A stretch of DNA of 64,000 nt from Spirochaetota bacterium (GCA_023401595.1 JAEXDQ010000002.1:33761-97760); one strand, 5' to 3'. Counted from the first letter of the stretch, positions 1 through 9,218 are shown. Numbers and translations: made by a program. Notes: generated by a model from the sequence alone, not told the origin.

Positions 1-601
1 TGGTGATGAACGATAGCATCGTCGCCATGTTGGGATGGATCATCCCAGAACCCTTGGCCATGCCGGCGATCCGCACCGGCTTTCCGTCGATCTCGATTTC
101 GACGGCGACCTCCTTGCGGAACGTATCGGTCGTACAGATCGCTTCCGCCGCCGCGACCGCCGCTTCCGGCTCCTTCGACAACCCCTTCATACAGACCTTG
201 ATGCCTTTCTTGACCGTATCCATCGGAAGCGGTACCCCAATGACCCCGGTGGAACAGACCAGTACCTGGTCGGCGGTAACAGCGCTCCCCCTGGCGGACA
301 GTAGCTCGGCGGCTTGAGCGGCCATGGCTTTCGCATCGGCCAGCCCTTGCTCGCCAGTACAGGCGTTGGCATTGCCGCTGTTGACCACGACCGCGACCAT
401 CGGCTTGCCGCTGTCAACCAGCTGTTTGTCCCAGAGAACAGGCGCTGCCTTGACCTTGTTCGTCGTAAAAGCCCCGGCGGCTTGGGCTGGAACCTCGCTG
501 ACCAGTACCGTCATGTCCTTCTTCCGCTTTTTGATGCCAGCGGCAATGCCATTGGCCAGAAATCCCTTCGGGGCGGTGATACCGCCTTCAATCGTCTTCA
601 T
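1..601 (-). CDS. argJ: ArgJ, glutamate N-acetyltransferase / N-acetylglutamate synthase (3' end outside window)
   Basis: Moves the acetyl group from N-acetylornithine to glutamate (and may use acetyl-CoA), recycling acetyl groups in cytoplasmic arginine synthesis. The reading frame starts with ATG at 601 and stays open to base 1, giving about 200 N-terminal residues. The first residues (MKTIEGGITAPKGF) are typical of the family. The self-cleavage motif KGSGMIHPN followed by MATML is visible at the window edge; the Thr of ATML is the autoprocessing nucleophile in this family. It lies 46 bp downstream of argC in the same orientation, so argC-argJ are probably one operon. Only the alpha-chain half and the cleavage site are in the window, so completeness of the beta chain cannot be judged. 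Confidence 0.95.
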   Translation of the reverse strand, partial: MKTIEGGITAPKGFLANGIAAGIKKRKKDMTVLVSEVPAQAAGAFTTNKVKAAPVLWDKQLVDSGKPMVAVVVNSGNANACTGEQGLADAKAMAAQAAELLSARGSAVTADQVLVCSTGVIGVPLPMDTVKKGIKVCMKGLSKEPEAAVAAAEAICTTDTFRKEVAVEIEIDGKPVRIAGMAKGSGMIHPNMATMLSFIT

Positions 602-647
602 ATGTCGTATTCCTTATACTTTTTCCACAGGATGTCGCCCGTTGCCA

Positions 648-1718
648 TTACATCGGAAACGAAGCGGCCGCTTCGAGTCCGGCGTCTTCATCCAGGCCGA
701 AACAGATGTTCATGTTCTGCACCGCTTGTCCGGCGGCGCCCTTTTCCAGATTGTCTATCGCCCCGACGACGATGATGCGTCCGGTACGGCTGTCGAGCTT
801 CCAACCGATATCACAACGGTTGCTCCCCTTGACCCAACGGGTCTCCGGCAGATTTCCTTCCCCCAGAACTCGGACGAACCGCTCTCCATCGTAACAGTTC
901 CCATAGGCCTGCGAGATCTGTTCAGCGGTCACCCCACCCTTGAGCTTGGCGTAGCAAGTGGCGAGAATGCCCCGGTCCATCGGAACAAGATGCGGCGTGA
1001 ACTGCAACACGATACCCTTGCCGGACGTCCCCCCGCTGGCGACCCAGGACAGCTGCTCCTCGATTTCGGGCGTATGCCGGTGGTTGGCCACCCCGTACGC
1101 CTTGATATTCTCGTTGCATTCGCAGTAGAGGGAACCAAGCTTCTCGGACCGGCCAGCACCCGACACCCCGGATTTCGCATCGATGACGATGCTGTCGGGT
1201 TCAATCAGCCCACTCCTGAGCAACGGCGTCAGGGAAAGGATTGAACAGGTCGTGTAGCAACCGGGGTTGGCGATCAGGCGGCTGTGGGCGACCCGATTCC
1301 GATACAGCTCGCACAGTCCGTACACAGCCTGCCCCAGCAAGTCCACGGAGCCATGCTTGACCTTGTACCAGGCTTCGTATACTTGCGGATCGCTCAGACG
1401 ATAATCGGCTCCCAGGTCGATGACGACGCATTTCTTCAGGATATCCGCATTGACCTGGTTCGAAGCGATACCTGCCGGCAACGCAAGGAACAGCACATCG
1501 CAGGCGTCGGCGGCATTGGCGATATTGTCATCGTCCAGCACAAGGTCGCAGACTCCCCTCATATTCGGGTAGATATCGGAGAACACCTTTCCCGCGTAGG
1601 AATGGGAACCGGCGTAGACCAGCCGTACCTGCGGATGACGGCACAGCAGACGTACCAATTCACTCCCGGCATATCCCGTAGCTCCGATGATCCCCGCCTT
1701 GATCTTGGTCCTGACCAT
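648..1718 (-). CDS. argC: ArgC, N-acetyl-gamma-glutamyl-phosphate reductase
   Basis: NADPH-dependent reduction of N-acetylglutamyl-phosphate to the semialdehyde, third step of arginine synthesis. The 356 residues are normal length. The N-terminal Rossmann motif GATGYAGSEL is at about 12-21 and the catalytic Cys is in NPGCYTT (Cys154). The ATG at 1718 is preceded by a good AGGAG. It is the first gene of the argC-argJ unit. The upstream region has a -10-like TATAAT and an ARG-box-like 14-mer (separate entries), suggesting ArgR-type repression. Identity is clear. Confidence 0.97.
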   Translation of the reverse strand: MVRTKIKAGIIGATGYAGSELVRLLCRHPQVRLVYAGSHSYAGKVFSDIYPNMRGVCDLVLDDDNIANAADACDVLFLALPAGIASNQVNADILKKCVVIDLGADYRLSDPQVYEAWYKVKHGSVDLLGQAVYGLCELYRNRVAHSRLIANPGCYTTCSILSLTPLLRSGLIEPDSIVIDAKSGVSGAGRSEKLGSLYCECNENIKAYGVANHRHTPEIEEQLSWVASGGTSGKGIVLQFTPHLVPMDRGILATCYAKLKGGVTAEQISQAYGNCYDGERFVRVLGEGNLPETRWVKGSNRCDIGWKLDSRTGRIIVVGAIDNLEKGAAGQAVQNMNICFGLDEDAGLEAAASFPM

Positions 1719-1756
1719 TGTCGTATTCTCCTATGATTCTCATCAAAATTAGCATA

Positions 1757-1762
1757 ATTATA
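1757..1762 (-). promoter_or_regulatory. Possible -10 box for argC
   Basis: TATAAT on the minus strand, about 40 bp upstream of the argC ATG. No convincing -35 hexamer is seen at 16-18 bp spacing, so promoter assignment rests on the -10 and on position only. Confidence 0.3.
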
Positions 1763-1791
1763 CAACAATCATCCGTTTTGGCTAGTATATA

Positions 1792-1805
1792 TGCATAAAT
1801 TTTCA
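1792..1805. promoter_or_regulatory. Candidate ARG box upstream of argC
   Basis: The 14-mer TGCATAAATTTTCA matches the ArgR/AhrC half-pair pattern TGNATWWWWATNCA at all but one position. It lies about 75 bp upstream of the argC start. A -10-like TATAAT on the minus strand (762-757 in the 1700s block, that is 1757-1762) sits between it and the gene, so the box would overlap or flank the -35 region. A single box with one mismatch can arise by chance in AT-rich DNA. Confidence 0.4.
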
Positions 1806-1973
1806 TTAATATCGGTAAGAATATTCAAAAAACGCAACGTGGCATGGTTGAAAAAGGACGGCAAGGGCGATCAAACAAGAATGAACGCCTTGTTACGGGA
1901 GGTGATGGGGAAAAAAGCTGCCAGCACGATTCTCAGATGACGGGCAAAACAGCTAACGCCCTTGCGGGAATGG

Positions 1974-3377
1974 CTAGCAGCCTTCCACTAGCAGGACATC
2001 GCTCCTACAGGATGCCAAGGAACGCAACTTGTCGGTGAAGCCCCCCATGCTGAACAGGACATATTGAACGTCAGGAACACCAAACCACGACGACAAAGCA
2101 CGTCCTCGACGTTCCAAAGCGAAAAGGACATCATCATCCTTTGGAGAAAGAGAGTATTTGCACTCCCCTACGACCATATTCCGAGTTCCCTCTGACAGCG
2201 CGACGATATCCGTCTCATCCGTCACCCTTCCCCAATAGCGTCCGACCTTCTCCACCGGGAATTTCCAGGAACCGGCCGCAGACAAAGACCACATACGTTC
2301 CCTGCAGACATCCTCATACACGAACGCCGCATGTCGTTGCACAAAGTTCCTTTTCAAGTTATCGAATACCACTTGATCTTCACCACGCTCCAAATAGTTC
2401 TGCCATGGATAGACAAATTTGAACCAGAAAGCTATATAATTATCGGTAATTCGATACAGGCCGCTTTTGCTTTTCTCAGGATTACTCTCAAAAACCGGAA
2501 CCTCCCGTTCAACCAAATCCAAATCTGACAAGATTTTCAAATAACTTGTCAAATCAGTAGCCTTGACGGAAAGGACGGTAGCGATATCATTGAGCTTATG
2601 ATTGCCAAAAGCTATTGTCCGCAACAAAGAAAAATATGATCCAATCTGCTTTACTTCTTTCTGTAACAAGAAATATGGCTCTTCATACAGAAAACTGCCA
2701 GGATTCAGGATATTTTGCTTGATCAGGCCGAACAAATCGCCTTGGCCTTGAAACGCTTCGATATACCTTGGGACACCTCCCGTTATTGCATATCTGTCAA
2801 CCAAATCCCGTCCTTTGAGGCTTGCGAAAAAATCACCATAGCGTGCAAAGGGGATTTGCTTCAGCTTCAATTGAGCAGTACGACGTCCATACAATGGGGA
2901 GGAATATGCGAGCGTCTGTGTTTTCATGAGCGAAACCAAGGAGCCCGACAACACCAACATGATGTTGGCCTCGGAAAAGACAAGGTCCCATATTTTCTGG
3001 ACGATGGAGGGAAAAGCTGGGTTGCAGACTCCAAGATACTGGAATTCATCTATCACCAGGATTTTTTTCCGCTCTGGGTGATATTGGGCAAACAACCTGC
3101 ATGAGTCTTCCCACGAAGCGGTAGATACGGCAAGAAGGTCATTGCCTAGATACTCCCCGCACAGCTTCCTGAACACCGCAAGGTTTTGGTTTTCTGATTC
3201 TTCCGTCACCAGGAAATATAGAGAGTCGGCCTCATGCTTTTTCAGGAACTCTGCAATCAATCGGGTCTTGCCAGTACGCCTGCGTCCATATATGACGACA
3301 AAAGAAGCCTGAGGTAGCGCATACTGCTTTTCCAGCAGAGCCATTTCCTTGTCCCTGTCGATGAATTTCGTAGCCAT
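1974..3377 (-). CDS. AAA-type ATPase of the archaeal ATPase_2/DUF234 family
   Basis: A 467-residue cytoplasmic P-loop protein. Walker A GRRRTGKT is at 31-38 and Walker B ILVIDEF at about 106-112. The C-terminal half has the winged-helix and DUF234-like nuclease-fold arrangement usual for this family. Cellular role is not established; many copies are lineage-specific and found near mobile DNA. It is a single gene flanked by AT-rich spacers, with lower G+C than its neighbours in the central part (2300-2750), which fits horizontal acquisition. The ATG at 3377 lacks a strong Shine-Dalgarno sequence. Family assignment is secure; function is unknown. Confidence 0.85.
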   Translation of the reverse strand: MATKFIDRDKEMALLEKQYALPQASFVVIYGRRRTGKTRLIAEFLKKHEADSLYFLVTEESENQNLAVFRKLCGEYLGNDLLAVSTASWEDSCRLFAQYHPERKKILVIDEFQYLGVCNPAFPSIVQKIWDLVFSEANIMLVLSGSLVSLMKTQTLAYSSPLYGRRTAQLKLKQIPFARYGDFFASLKGRDLVDRYAITGGVPRYIEAFQGQGDLFGLIKQNILNPGSFLYEEPYFLLQKEVKQIGSYFSLLRTIAFGNHKLNDIATVLSVKATDLTSYLKILSDLDLVEREVPVFESNPEKSKSGLYRITDNYIAFWFKFVYPWQNYLERGEDQVVFDNLKRNFVQRHAAFVYEDVCRERMWSLSAAGSWKFPVEKVGRYWGRVTDETDIVALSEGTRNMVVGECKYSLSPKDDDVLFALERRGRALSSWFGVPDVQYVLFSMGGFTDKLRSLASCRSDVLLVEGC

Positions 3378-3482
3378 GTAATTATTATAATCCTATTTAT
3401 TATATTTTGAAATATATTATTTTAAAAACATGCATGGAAAGTACTCCGATATTGCAAACTGTGCAATACAACAGAAGAAGGT

Positions 3483-4778
3483 TCAGCCCCTTCCTTGCAT
3501 CTCATCCAGCAGTTCCACCAGCAGGATCAGGTTCCTAGTGATGTGATAGGGATCCTTCACCGGTAGCGCTACGACCTTGTCCTCCGGCGTCCCGTCGCGG
3601 CGAAGTATCTGAAGCCATTCGCCAGTCTCCTTGTCCGGGTTCGGGAAATGACTGAACACATAGTCACGCACCCTGTCGTGCCATGTCAGAAACGCTTCGT
3701 CGCCGCTCAGACGATAACAGAGCATCGTCGTATACAGCGCCTCGGAATGAACCCACCAGAGCTTGTCGCCCCAGCCGGAGACCACTTGCCGGAACATCGG
3801 CTCCGCTTCGACCTCGGGAGGATTCGTCCCATCATCGACAGGAGCCCCGCCCTTGACCGCCGCATAATGGAGGACTCCTCCAAATTGGTCGTCCCACCCT
3901 ACTTCCAACGCTCGCCTGACGATGGCGCAAATACGGGGGACTCTATCATTCTTTCCTAAAATCCGGGCAGAATCGGCTATGAACCACATGTCCTCGATCG
4001 TATGGCCGGGGTTTGCGTGCATGCCGAGCAGATTGTCGATGAACCCGTTGTCTGAACTGCGGATTACCTCGTGGACCGTATCGGAGGCATCGGCGAAATG
4101 CTCAAGGACATCAGATGAAAAACGATCGAGCTTCGCCAGCAGCTCATTACAATACCGTGCGTCCATGACCTGCGCGGCGTCATACAGTTCCTTGGTGACG
4201 TTGTCCAGGATCATCGGAATACCATGGGCCCGGTATTCCGGGGAAAGCGGATACGGAAGGGTGTTGAACCGGCCTTCGTCGATTCGGCGCAAGACTGAAC
4301 GGTAGAGCTTCTTAGCAAAACCATACGCCGCCGTATCGCCGCTGGAAAGTCCGTACCGGGCGAGTCCCGCCACGACGAAACAGTCGGCGTAGACGCTGGA
4401 ATCCAACGGCATGCCGTCGGAGACAGGCTTCGCCCGGCCAGCCTCATCCATCAGGAACGTACAACGCCAGTCTTCACACCCCAGCAGACAGTGAGCCATG
4501 AGGAAATCGGCGCCGTTCTTCGCCAAAGCGAGGAAACGGGAGCGTTCGTCGGCAGAAAACAGATTGGAGGGCGTGGCGGCAAGCTTGCTGAACATCCAGA
4601 CGAAGCGTCCCTGGCTCCACGTATACTTGTCGGTGCTGACCAAATTCCGGCCTGAATTGTCATAGCAGTTGTAATATCCGCCATGAACCTCGTCGAGACA
4701 ACGGGGCAACCAGTATGCGAGAATATTGTCTTTCAGTTCCCGTGCGTAAAGCTCACGGTACAGTCTCAAATCTTTCAT
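3483..4778 (-). CDS. N-acylglucosamine 2-epimerase (AGE) family protein
   Basis: A 431-residue (alpha/alpha)6-barrel enzyme of the AGE/cellobiose 2-epimerase superfamily, which interconverts N-acylglucosamine and N-acylmannosamine or epimerises related sugars. Family signatures include HGGYYNCYDNSG near the N-terminus, TWSQGRFVWMFSKL, NPGHTIEDMWF and KLWWVHSEAL near the C-terminus. The start at 4778 is chosen because GGAGG lies 4-8 bp upstream; the frame is open a further 13 codons but those contain the Shine-Dalgarno. It stands alone downstream of the iron ABC operon. A role in amino-sugar use would fit the nagA/nagB locus 6 kb away, but substrate cannot be read from sequence. Confidence 0.88.
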   Translation of the reverse strand: MKDLRLYRELYARELKDNILAYWLPRCLDEVHGGYYNCYDNSGRNLVSTDKYTWSQGRFVWMFSKLAATPSNLFSADERSRFLALAKNGADFLMAHCLLGCEDWRCTFLMDEAGRAKPVSDGMPLDSSVYADCFVVAGLARYGLSSGDTAAYGFAKKLYRSVLRRIDEGRFNTLPYPLSPEYRAHGIPMILDNVTKELYDAAQVMDARYCNELLAKLDRFSSDVLEHFADASDTVHEVIRSSDNGFIDNLLGMHANPGHTIEDMWFIADSARILGKNDRVPRICAIVRRALEVGWDDQFGGVLHYAAVKGGAPVDDGTNPPEVEAEPMFRQVVSGWGDKLWWVHSEALYTTMLCYRLSGDEAFLTWHDRVRDYVFSHFPNPDKETGEWLQILRRDGTPEDKVVALPVKDPYHITRNLILLVELLDEMQGRG

Positions 4779-5079
4779 ATATCCTCCCGAACTTGCTTCA
4801 CTGGCTGTTTGAATCACCGGGACTTCCGGACAGAACGCTTCATGCTGCCGGGGCTATCCATGTCGCCGGCATCGCTCAGGTACCTGGCATCGCCCATGTT
4901 GTCGCCAGCCCCACCAGCTACGATCCAAGGTGGCCGCGACAGGCGTCACGCTACAACCTTATGAGCCAACGGACAGGGACAATCCACAAGAGGCTCTTTC
5001 CCAAGGTAGACAAAAAGGGCGCCGCACAAGCTCAACGAACCTGAACGACACCCCGCATGGGAAAACACAAGGAGAAGCA
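4779..5079. other. Intergenic spacer, no gene seen
   Basis: About 300 bp between the ABC permease stop and the epimerase start. It holds the epimerase Shine-Dalgarno (4782-4787). I see no strong terminator after the permease and no conserved reading frame; short imperfect repeats of CATCGC/GGCATCGC type are present at about 4868-4895. Confidence 0.5.
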
Positions 5080-6819
5080 TCAACCCATCTTGAAAGCGGA
5101 AGACATCTTGTTGCCCTGGGATCTGTTCATGCCATAGACGATCGCAAAGACGACCACCAGCAGCACGACGGACAAGGCGCTCGCCTCACCGAGCTTGCCG
5201 TCGGCTACCGCCCCGTAGATCTGAATCGGCACGGTACGGGTACGGCCGCTGTACAACAGAATCGTAGTACTCAGCTCCTGCAACAGGGTGGTCAACGTCA
5301 GAATCGAACCGGAAATGATCGCCGGCAGAATCAAAGGCACGCTTACTTTTCTGAACGTATAGAACCAGGACGCTCCCATGATCGTCGAAGCCTCCTCCAG
5401 CGAAGGATTGAGCTGCGTCAGACTCGCCGCCACTGAACGATAGACGTACGGGGTACGGCGAATCATGTAGGAGATGACGATGATCGTATACGTACCAGTC
5501 AGACGGATGGCGCTGCTGCCGCTGAAGGCAGAGAGCAACGCGATCGAAACGACCGTCCCGGGGAGGATGAACGGAGCCATGACCGACAAATCGAGCAAGG
5601 CCGCGCCCTTAGGCTTCTTACGCTCCGTGATGTAAGCGACCAGGCTCCCCAGCACCGCGCAGAGCAATGTCGCGAGAATTGAGAGGTAGAACGAGTTGAA
5701 AAGCTCTCTGTGCGAATACTTGGGAATCCGTATGTAGTTCTGGAGCGTGAAGCCCTCAGGGAACAGCCCTACCCATTTTGTAAAGAACGACATGATGATG
5801 ATCGTCAGCTGCGGCAGCAGGGAGGCGACCAATATGATCAGGCAGAATACCATGGCGACGATTTTGATTCCCTTGCCCTCGTGCAGCTTCATCTCGGAGC
5901 GGGAGGCGGAAATCGTTTCATATTCATGCTTGCTGACCATGTATTTCTGGGCCCATAGCACGATAGCCGTGATCAGTACGTTCACGACGGCAATCGAAGA
6001 CGCCCCGTTGATGTTCCAGAAACCATTGACCTCGAAGTATATCAATGTCGGCAACACATAGGTGTCGCCACCGATCATAGCCGGAATACCGAAGTTGCCG
6101 ATAGCTCGGACGAACACCAGCAGCGCCGCCGCGCCGAGGCTGGGCAACACCAGCGGAAACGTGACGGTCCGCAGGATACGACCCTTCTTCGCACCCATGA
6201 GCATCGCGGCCTCCTCCAGCAACGGATTGGCCGAGGCGAACGCTCCATAGGCAAGCTGGAATACGAACGGATAGTACGTCAACGTCATGCACAGTATCAT
6301 GCCGAACATGCCGTAGATACTCGGAACCGTGATTCCGAACGGAGACAGCAACCAGTTGAGGAACACCCTGACGATACCGTTGCGGCCCATCAGGATGACC
6401 CATGTGAACGCCCCGACGAACGACGGCATGATAACCGGCAGGATGCCGAGGGACAGGATGAGGTTCTTGCCGGGCATCTTCACCCTGGCGACGAAATACC
6501 CCATCGGGATACCGATCACCAACGTCAGCAACGTGACGCTGATGGACACCACGAAGGAATTGTACAGACTCTTGCGATACAGCCGGGAAGTGGCGAACTG
6601 CTTGAACCCATCCAGGCTGAACCCGTGGAACGCCAGATCGTCGGCGGGAGCCATGAAGGCCCGGACCAGCGTCGTGAGCATCGGATACAGCAGGAAGACG
6701 GCGAGAAAGATCATCGGTATGGCGAAGACAAGGTACTGGGTGAAGTCCTTTTGAAAAAAGCGCTTCGTCTTGCTCTCCGCGCCGATCACCTCCATGGAGG
6801 GACCCGTTGTTTTCTTCAT
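5080..6819 (-). CDS. Fe(III)-type ABC transporter, fused double permease
   Basis: A 579-residue inner-membrane protein made of two homologous binding-protein-dependent permease modules, as in FbpB/SfuB ferric-iron permeases. Each module has an EAA loop for docking the ATPase: EEAAMLMGA at about 202-210 and EEASTIMGA in the second half. About 12 hydrophobic segments are visible. Its ATG overlaps the stop of the ATPase gene (ATGA), so the two are translationally coupled. Substrate could be Fe3+, but the same architecture also serves phosphonate, thiamine or sugar-phosphate uptake; the binding protein is the better guide and is not decisive either. Confidence 0.9.
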   Translation of the reverse strand: MKKTTGPSMEVIGAESKTKRFFQKDFTQYLVFAIPMIFLAVFLLYPMLTTLVRAFMAPADDLAFHGFSLDGFKQFATSRLYRKSLYNSFVVSISVTLLTLVIGIPMGYFVARVKMPGKNLILSLGILPVIMPSFVGAFTWVILMGRNGIVRVFLNWLLSPFGITVPSIYGMFGMILCMTLTYYPFVFQLAYGAFASANPLLEEAAMLMGAKKGRILRTVTFPLVLPSLGAAALLVFVRAIGNFGIPAMIGGDTYVLPTLIYFEVNGFWNINGASSIAVVNVLITAIVLWAQKYMVSKHEYETISASRSEMKLHEGKGIKIVAMVFCLIILVASLLPQLTIIIMSFFTKWVGLFPEGFTLQNYIRIPKYSHRELFNSFYLSILATLLCAVLGSLVAYITERKKPKGAALLDLSVMAPFILPGTVVSIALLSAFSGSSAIRLTGTYTIIVISYMIRRTPYVYRSVAASLTQLNPSLEEASTIMGASWFYTFRKVSVPLILPAIISGSILTLTTLLQELSTTILLYSGRTRTVPIQIYGAVADGKLGEASALSVVLLVVVFAIVYGMNRSQGNKMSSAFKMG

Positions 6820-7937
6820 TCCCTGCCCTCCTTGGTGAAAAGCGAAGCCACATCAGGCTTCACACTGACATACACATCGTCGTGTTCCTTCACATTCGGA
6901 ACCATTCCCGGCATATCGATCTCAAAAATGGTTTCGGAAACGGAAGAAGGAAGCTCAACCTCATACCGGACGAATTGACCAAGATGCTGGATGATCTTCA
7001 CGGCGCCTTTGACGCTTTTTTCAACCGGCTCTTTCGAAACGACCAGCATCTCCGGTCGAGCCCCTACAAGGATATCGGCGCCGACAGGCAGCTGGTCGAC
7101 ATGGCAATGCTCCTTACGGACGGGGACTACGAGGCCGGTACCGTTGACCTTGCAGAACACGGTGGAGTTTTCAATAGCGGATACGGACGCGGAGAAGAAA
7201 TTCATCTTGCCGATGAAGTTCGAGACGAAAGCGTTCTTCGGCTGAGTATACAGCTCATCGGACGTACCGATCTGTTCGACGATACCCTTGCGGAGAACCG
7301 CCAGACGGTCGCCTACCGCCATCGCCTCTTCCTGGTCATGGGTGACGAAGATGGTGGTGATGTTCGTCGCCTTCTGTATCCGGCGGATTTCCGCGCGCAT
7401 GTACCGCCTGAGCTTCGCGTCAAGGTTGGCGAGAGGTTCGTCCAGCAGCAGAATGTCGGGATCATAGACCAAAGCGCGAGCGATGGCGACGCGCTGCTGC
7501 TGCCCGCCGGACAACCCGGTGGGGCTTGGGTTACGCTTCAGCTCCTCCTGCAGCCCGACTAGCTCCATCACCTCGGTGACCTTGCGCTTGACCTCGGCGT
7601 CGGGGGTCTTGCGAACCCGCAGCCCATAGGCGACGTTCTCAAAAATGGTCATGTGGGGATACAGGGCAAAGCTTTGGAAGACCATGCCGATGTTCCGTTT
7701 ATACGGCGGAATAGTGGAGATATCGACATCCCCATACAGCATCTTGCCCGAAGAAATCGTCTCCAGGCCCGCGGTACTGCGAAGCAACGTCGTCTTTCCA
7801 CACCCTGAGGGGCCCAGCAGGCAGAACAGCTCCCCTGCGTTGATGGTGAAGGATACATCCTTCAAGGCGTGTACGGGATTCTTCCCCTTCTCGTCATATA
7901 TCTTGTTAACCGCTTCGTATGTCAAATTCTGGCTCAT
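6816..7937 (-). CDS. ABC transporter ATP-binding protein (Fe3+/spermidine/putrescine type)
   Basis: A 373-residue ATPase. Walker A GPSGCGKT is at 42-49, signature LSGGQQQR at 141-148, Walker B ILLLDEP at 161-167 and a switch His in FVTHDQEEA. A C-terminal TOBE/OB-fold regulatory domain follows from about 240. Start at 7937 is chosen because AGGAGA lies at the right distance; the upstream in-frame Met would put translation inside the intergenic terminator. It is the middle gene of binding protein-ATPase-permease. The C-terminal domain may sense substrate or partner proteins, as in other TOBE-containing importers. Confidence 0.93.
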   Translation of the reverse strand: MSQNLTYEAVNKIYDEKGKNPVHALKDVSFTINAGELFCLLGPSGCGKTTLLRSTAGLETISSGKMLYGDVDISTIPPYKRNIGMVFQSFALYPHMTIFENVAYGLRVRKTPDAEVKRKVTEVMELVGLQEELKRNPSPTGLSGGQQQRVAIARALVYDPDILLLDEPLANLDAKLRRYMRAEIRRIQKATNITTIFVTHDQEEAMAVGDRLAVLRKGIVEQIGTSDELYTQPKNAFVSNFIGKMNFFSASVSAIENSTVFCKVNGTGLVVPVRKEHCHVDQLPVGADILVGARPEMLVVSKEPVEKSVKGAVKIIQHLGQFVRYEVELPSSVSETIFEIDMPGMVPNVKEHDDVYVSVKPDVASLFTKEGRE

Positions 7938-7971
7938 CTGGATGGTCTCCTGAAAAAGGTGTCTCGCAAAG

Positions 7972-8010
7972 AAAAAAAAGGGACTTGTCGGCATTGCTCG
8001 GCAAGTCCCC
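7972..8010 (-). terminator. Intrinsic terminator between binding-protein and ATPase genes
   Basis: On the minus strand an 8-bp stem (GGGACTTG with CAAGTCCC, 7980-8009) with a 14-nt loop is followed by eight T (rc of 7972-7979). It lies inside the transporter operon just after the binding-protein gene. This arrangement normally lets the binding protein be made in excess over membrane components. Confidence 0.8.
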
Positions 8011-8024
8011 CGTAAACCGGCTTG

Positions 8025-9020
8025 CTATAGCAATCCGTTGAATTGGGTCACCAGCGATTTCTTGATGCTGGCGGCTTCCTTCGCATCGTAAGTGAAGAAC
8101 GTCATGTCGGCGAGGTCGGGCAGATGCTTCGGCCCAGAGATCGCAGTGGAAATCGGGCGGCGGAAACATTCGTCACGGACGATCACGAACGCTTCGTCGC
8201 TCGTCATGAAGTCGATGAACTTCTGCGCGGAATCAAGGTTCGCGCAATTGGCGAGGATGGCGGAACCTTCGACGCGATGCCCCGTTCCCTCTTCAGGAAG
8301 GACATAGGCGACAGGGTCGCCGGCGTCGATCTTCTTGGCGATGTTCGCTTCGCCAGTCACCGTGATCGCATATTCGCCGCGGGCAACGGAGTCCGGACCG
8401 GCGGTAGAGGAAGCGACATAGGTAGCGTTCTTTACGACATCCGCCACGAAATCCATACCATAGAGCTTGTTCATCATATACAGCTGGGCATAGGAAGAAC
8501 CGGAAGACGCCGGATTGCCGAGGACGACTTCGCCACGGTACTTCGGATCGGCGAGATCCTTCCAGGACTTGGGTGCGTCGGCTTCGGAAAGCATGTTGGT
8601 ATTGTACATGATCGCCTGCAACGGCATGGAAGTACCGTAATACTTCGGAACGTCGGCGCCGTCGCGGTTTTCCGGTGCGAACGCATCGTGATTGGCGCAC
8701 TTGTACGGCTGCAGCATGTCATAGATCTGGTCAAGGTTCTCGGTACCCATCAGAAGGATGACATCGCCTTCCGGCTTCGGCCATTCGGTCTTGACGCGGG
8801 TCACCAGATCTCCGGAACCAGCACGGATGATGGTCACCTTGATATTCGGATACAGCTCATTGAATTTCGCGACAAGTTTTTCAGCTTCGCCCTCTGATGC
8901 GGCGCTATAGATGGTCAGCTTGCCGGTTCCGCCAGCCACGCTGGTTTCCGCCGCTCCCTGAGCGGTAACGAATCCCACAAGAACAACCAGCATCAGAAGT
9001 ACAGCGATTGTCTTTTTCAT
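8025..9020 (-). CDS. ABC transporter substrate-binding protein, Fe(III)/FbpA-like
   Basis: A 331-residue exported protein with a clear Sec signal (MKKTIAVLLMLVVLVGF, cleavage near AQG). The mature start KLTIYSAASEGEAEKLVAKF is the hallmark of the FbpA/AfuA (SBP_bac_6) group. It binds the transported ligand, probably ferric iron or a small anion complex, in the periplasm and delivers it to the downstream permease. Tyrosine pairs typical of FbpA metal binding are not unambiguously placed, so ligand is open. It is the first gene of the operon, with AGGAGGAGG upstream and a long leader with a good promoter. Confidence 0.88.
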   Translation of the reverse strand: MKKTIAVLLMLVVLVGFVTAQGAAETSVAGGTGKLTIYSAASEGEAEKLVAKFNELYPNIKVTIIRAGSGDLVTRVKTEWPKPEGDVILLMGTENLDQIYDMLQPYKCANHDAFAPENRDGADVPKYYGTSMPLQAIMYNTNMLSEADAPKSWKDLADPKYRGEVVLGNPASSGSSYAQLYMMNKLYGMDFVADVVKNATYVASSTAGPDSVARGEYAITVTGEANIAKKIDAGDPVAYVLPEEGTGHRVEGSAILANCANLDSAQKFIDFMTSDEAFVIVRDECFRRPISTAISGPKHLPDLADMTFFTYDAKEAASIKKSLVTQFNGLL

Positions 9021-9120
9021 ACTAATCCTCCTCCTATAGAAATCATACAGTTCTGAAGGCCCGTATCGCGGGCTTGCTTCGCTTCGACCAACCCCATCCT
9101 ACGACATCGCAACGCCAAGG

Positions 9121-9163
9121 CCGTACAATGTACGGTCCACGACCATGCGTTTGGCAACATGGT
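9121..9163. promoter_or_regulatory. Palindromes in the ABC operon leader
   Basis: A perfect odd palindrome CCGTACAATGTACGG occupies 9121-9135. Next to it ACCATG (9142-9147) and CATGGT (9158-9163) form an inverted repeat. Both lie downstream of the predicted transcription start, so they could be an operator or RNA structure. No match to a Fur box is evident. Confidence 0.4.
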
Positions 9164-9189
9164 TTTTACTATCGAAGATTTCCAGTATC

Positions 9190-9218
9190 AGTATATTCCG
9201 ATATTTTACATTTCACAA
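9190..9218 (-). promoter_or_regulatory. Sigma70-type promoter of the iron-type ABC operon
   Basis: On the minus strand TTGTGA (9213-9218) and TATACT (9190-9195) are separated by 17 bp. The predicted start leaves an untranslated leader of about 165 nt before the binding-protein ATG. This leader has two palindromes described separately. Confidence 0.5.

Noticed and set aside
1844..2038. 64-codon plus-strand frame between argC and the ATPase
   Set aside because: No Shine-Dalgarno, no motif, and it runs into the antisense of the ATPase end.
5924..6853. 309-codon frame overlapping the ABC permease and ATPase in another frame
   Set aside because: Frame shadow of the permease with Arg/Gly-rich composition and no homology.
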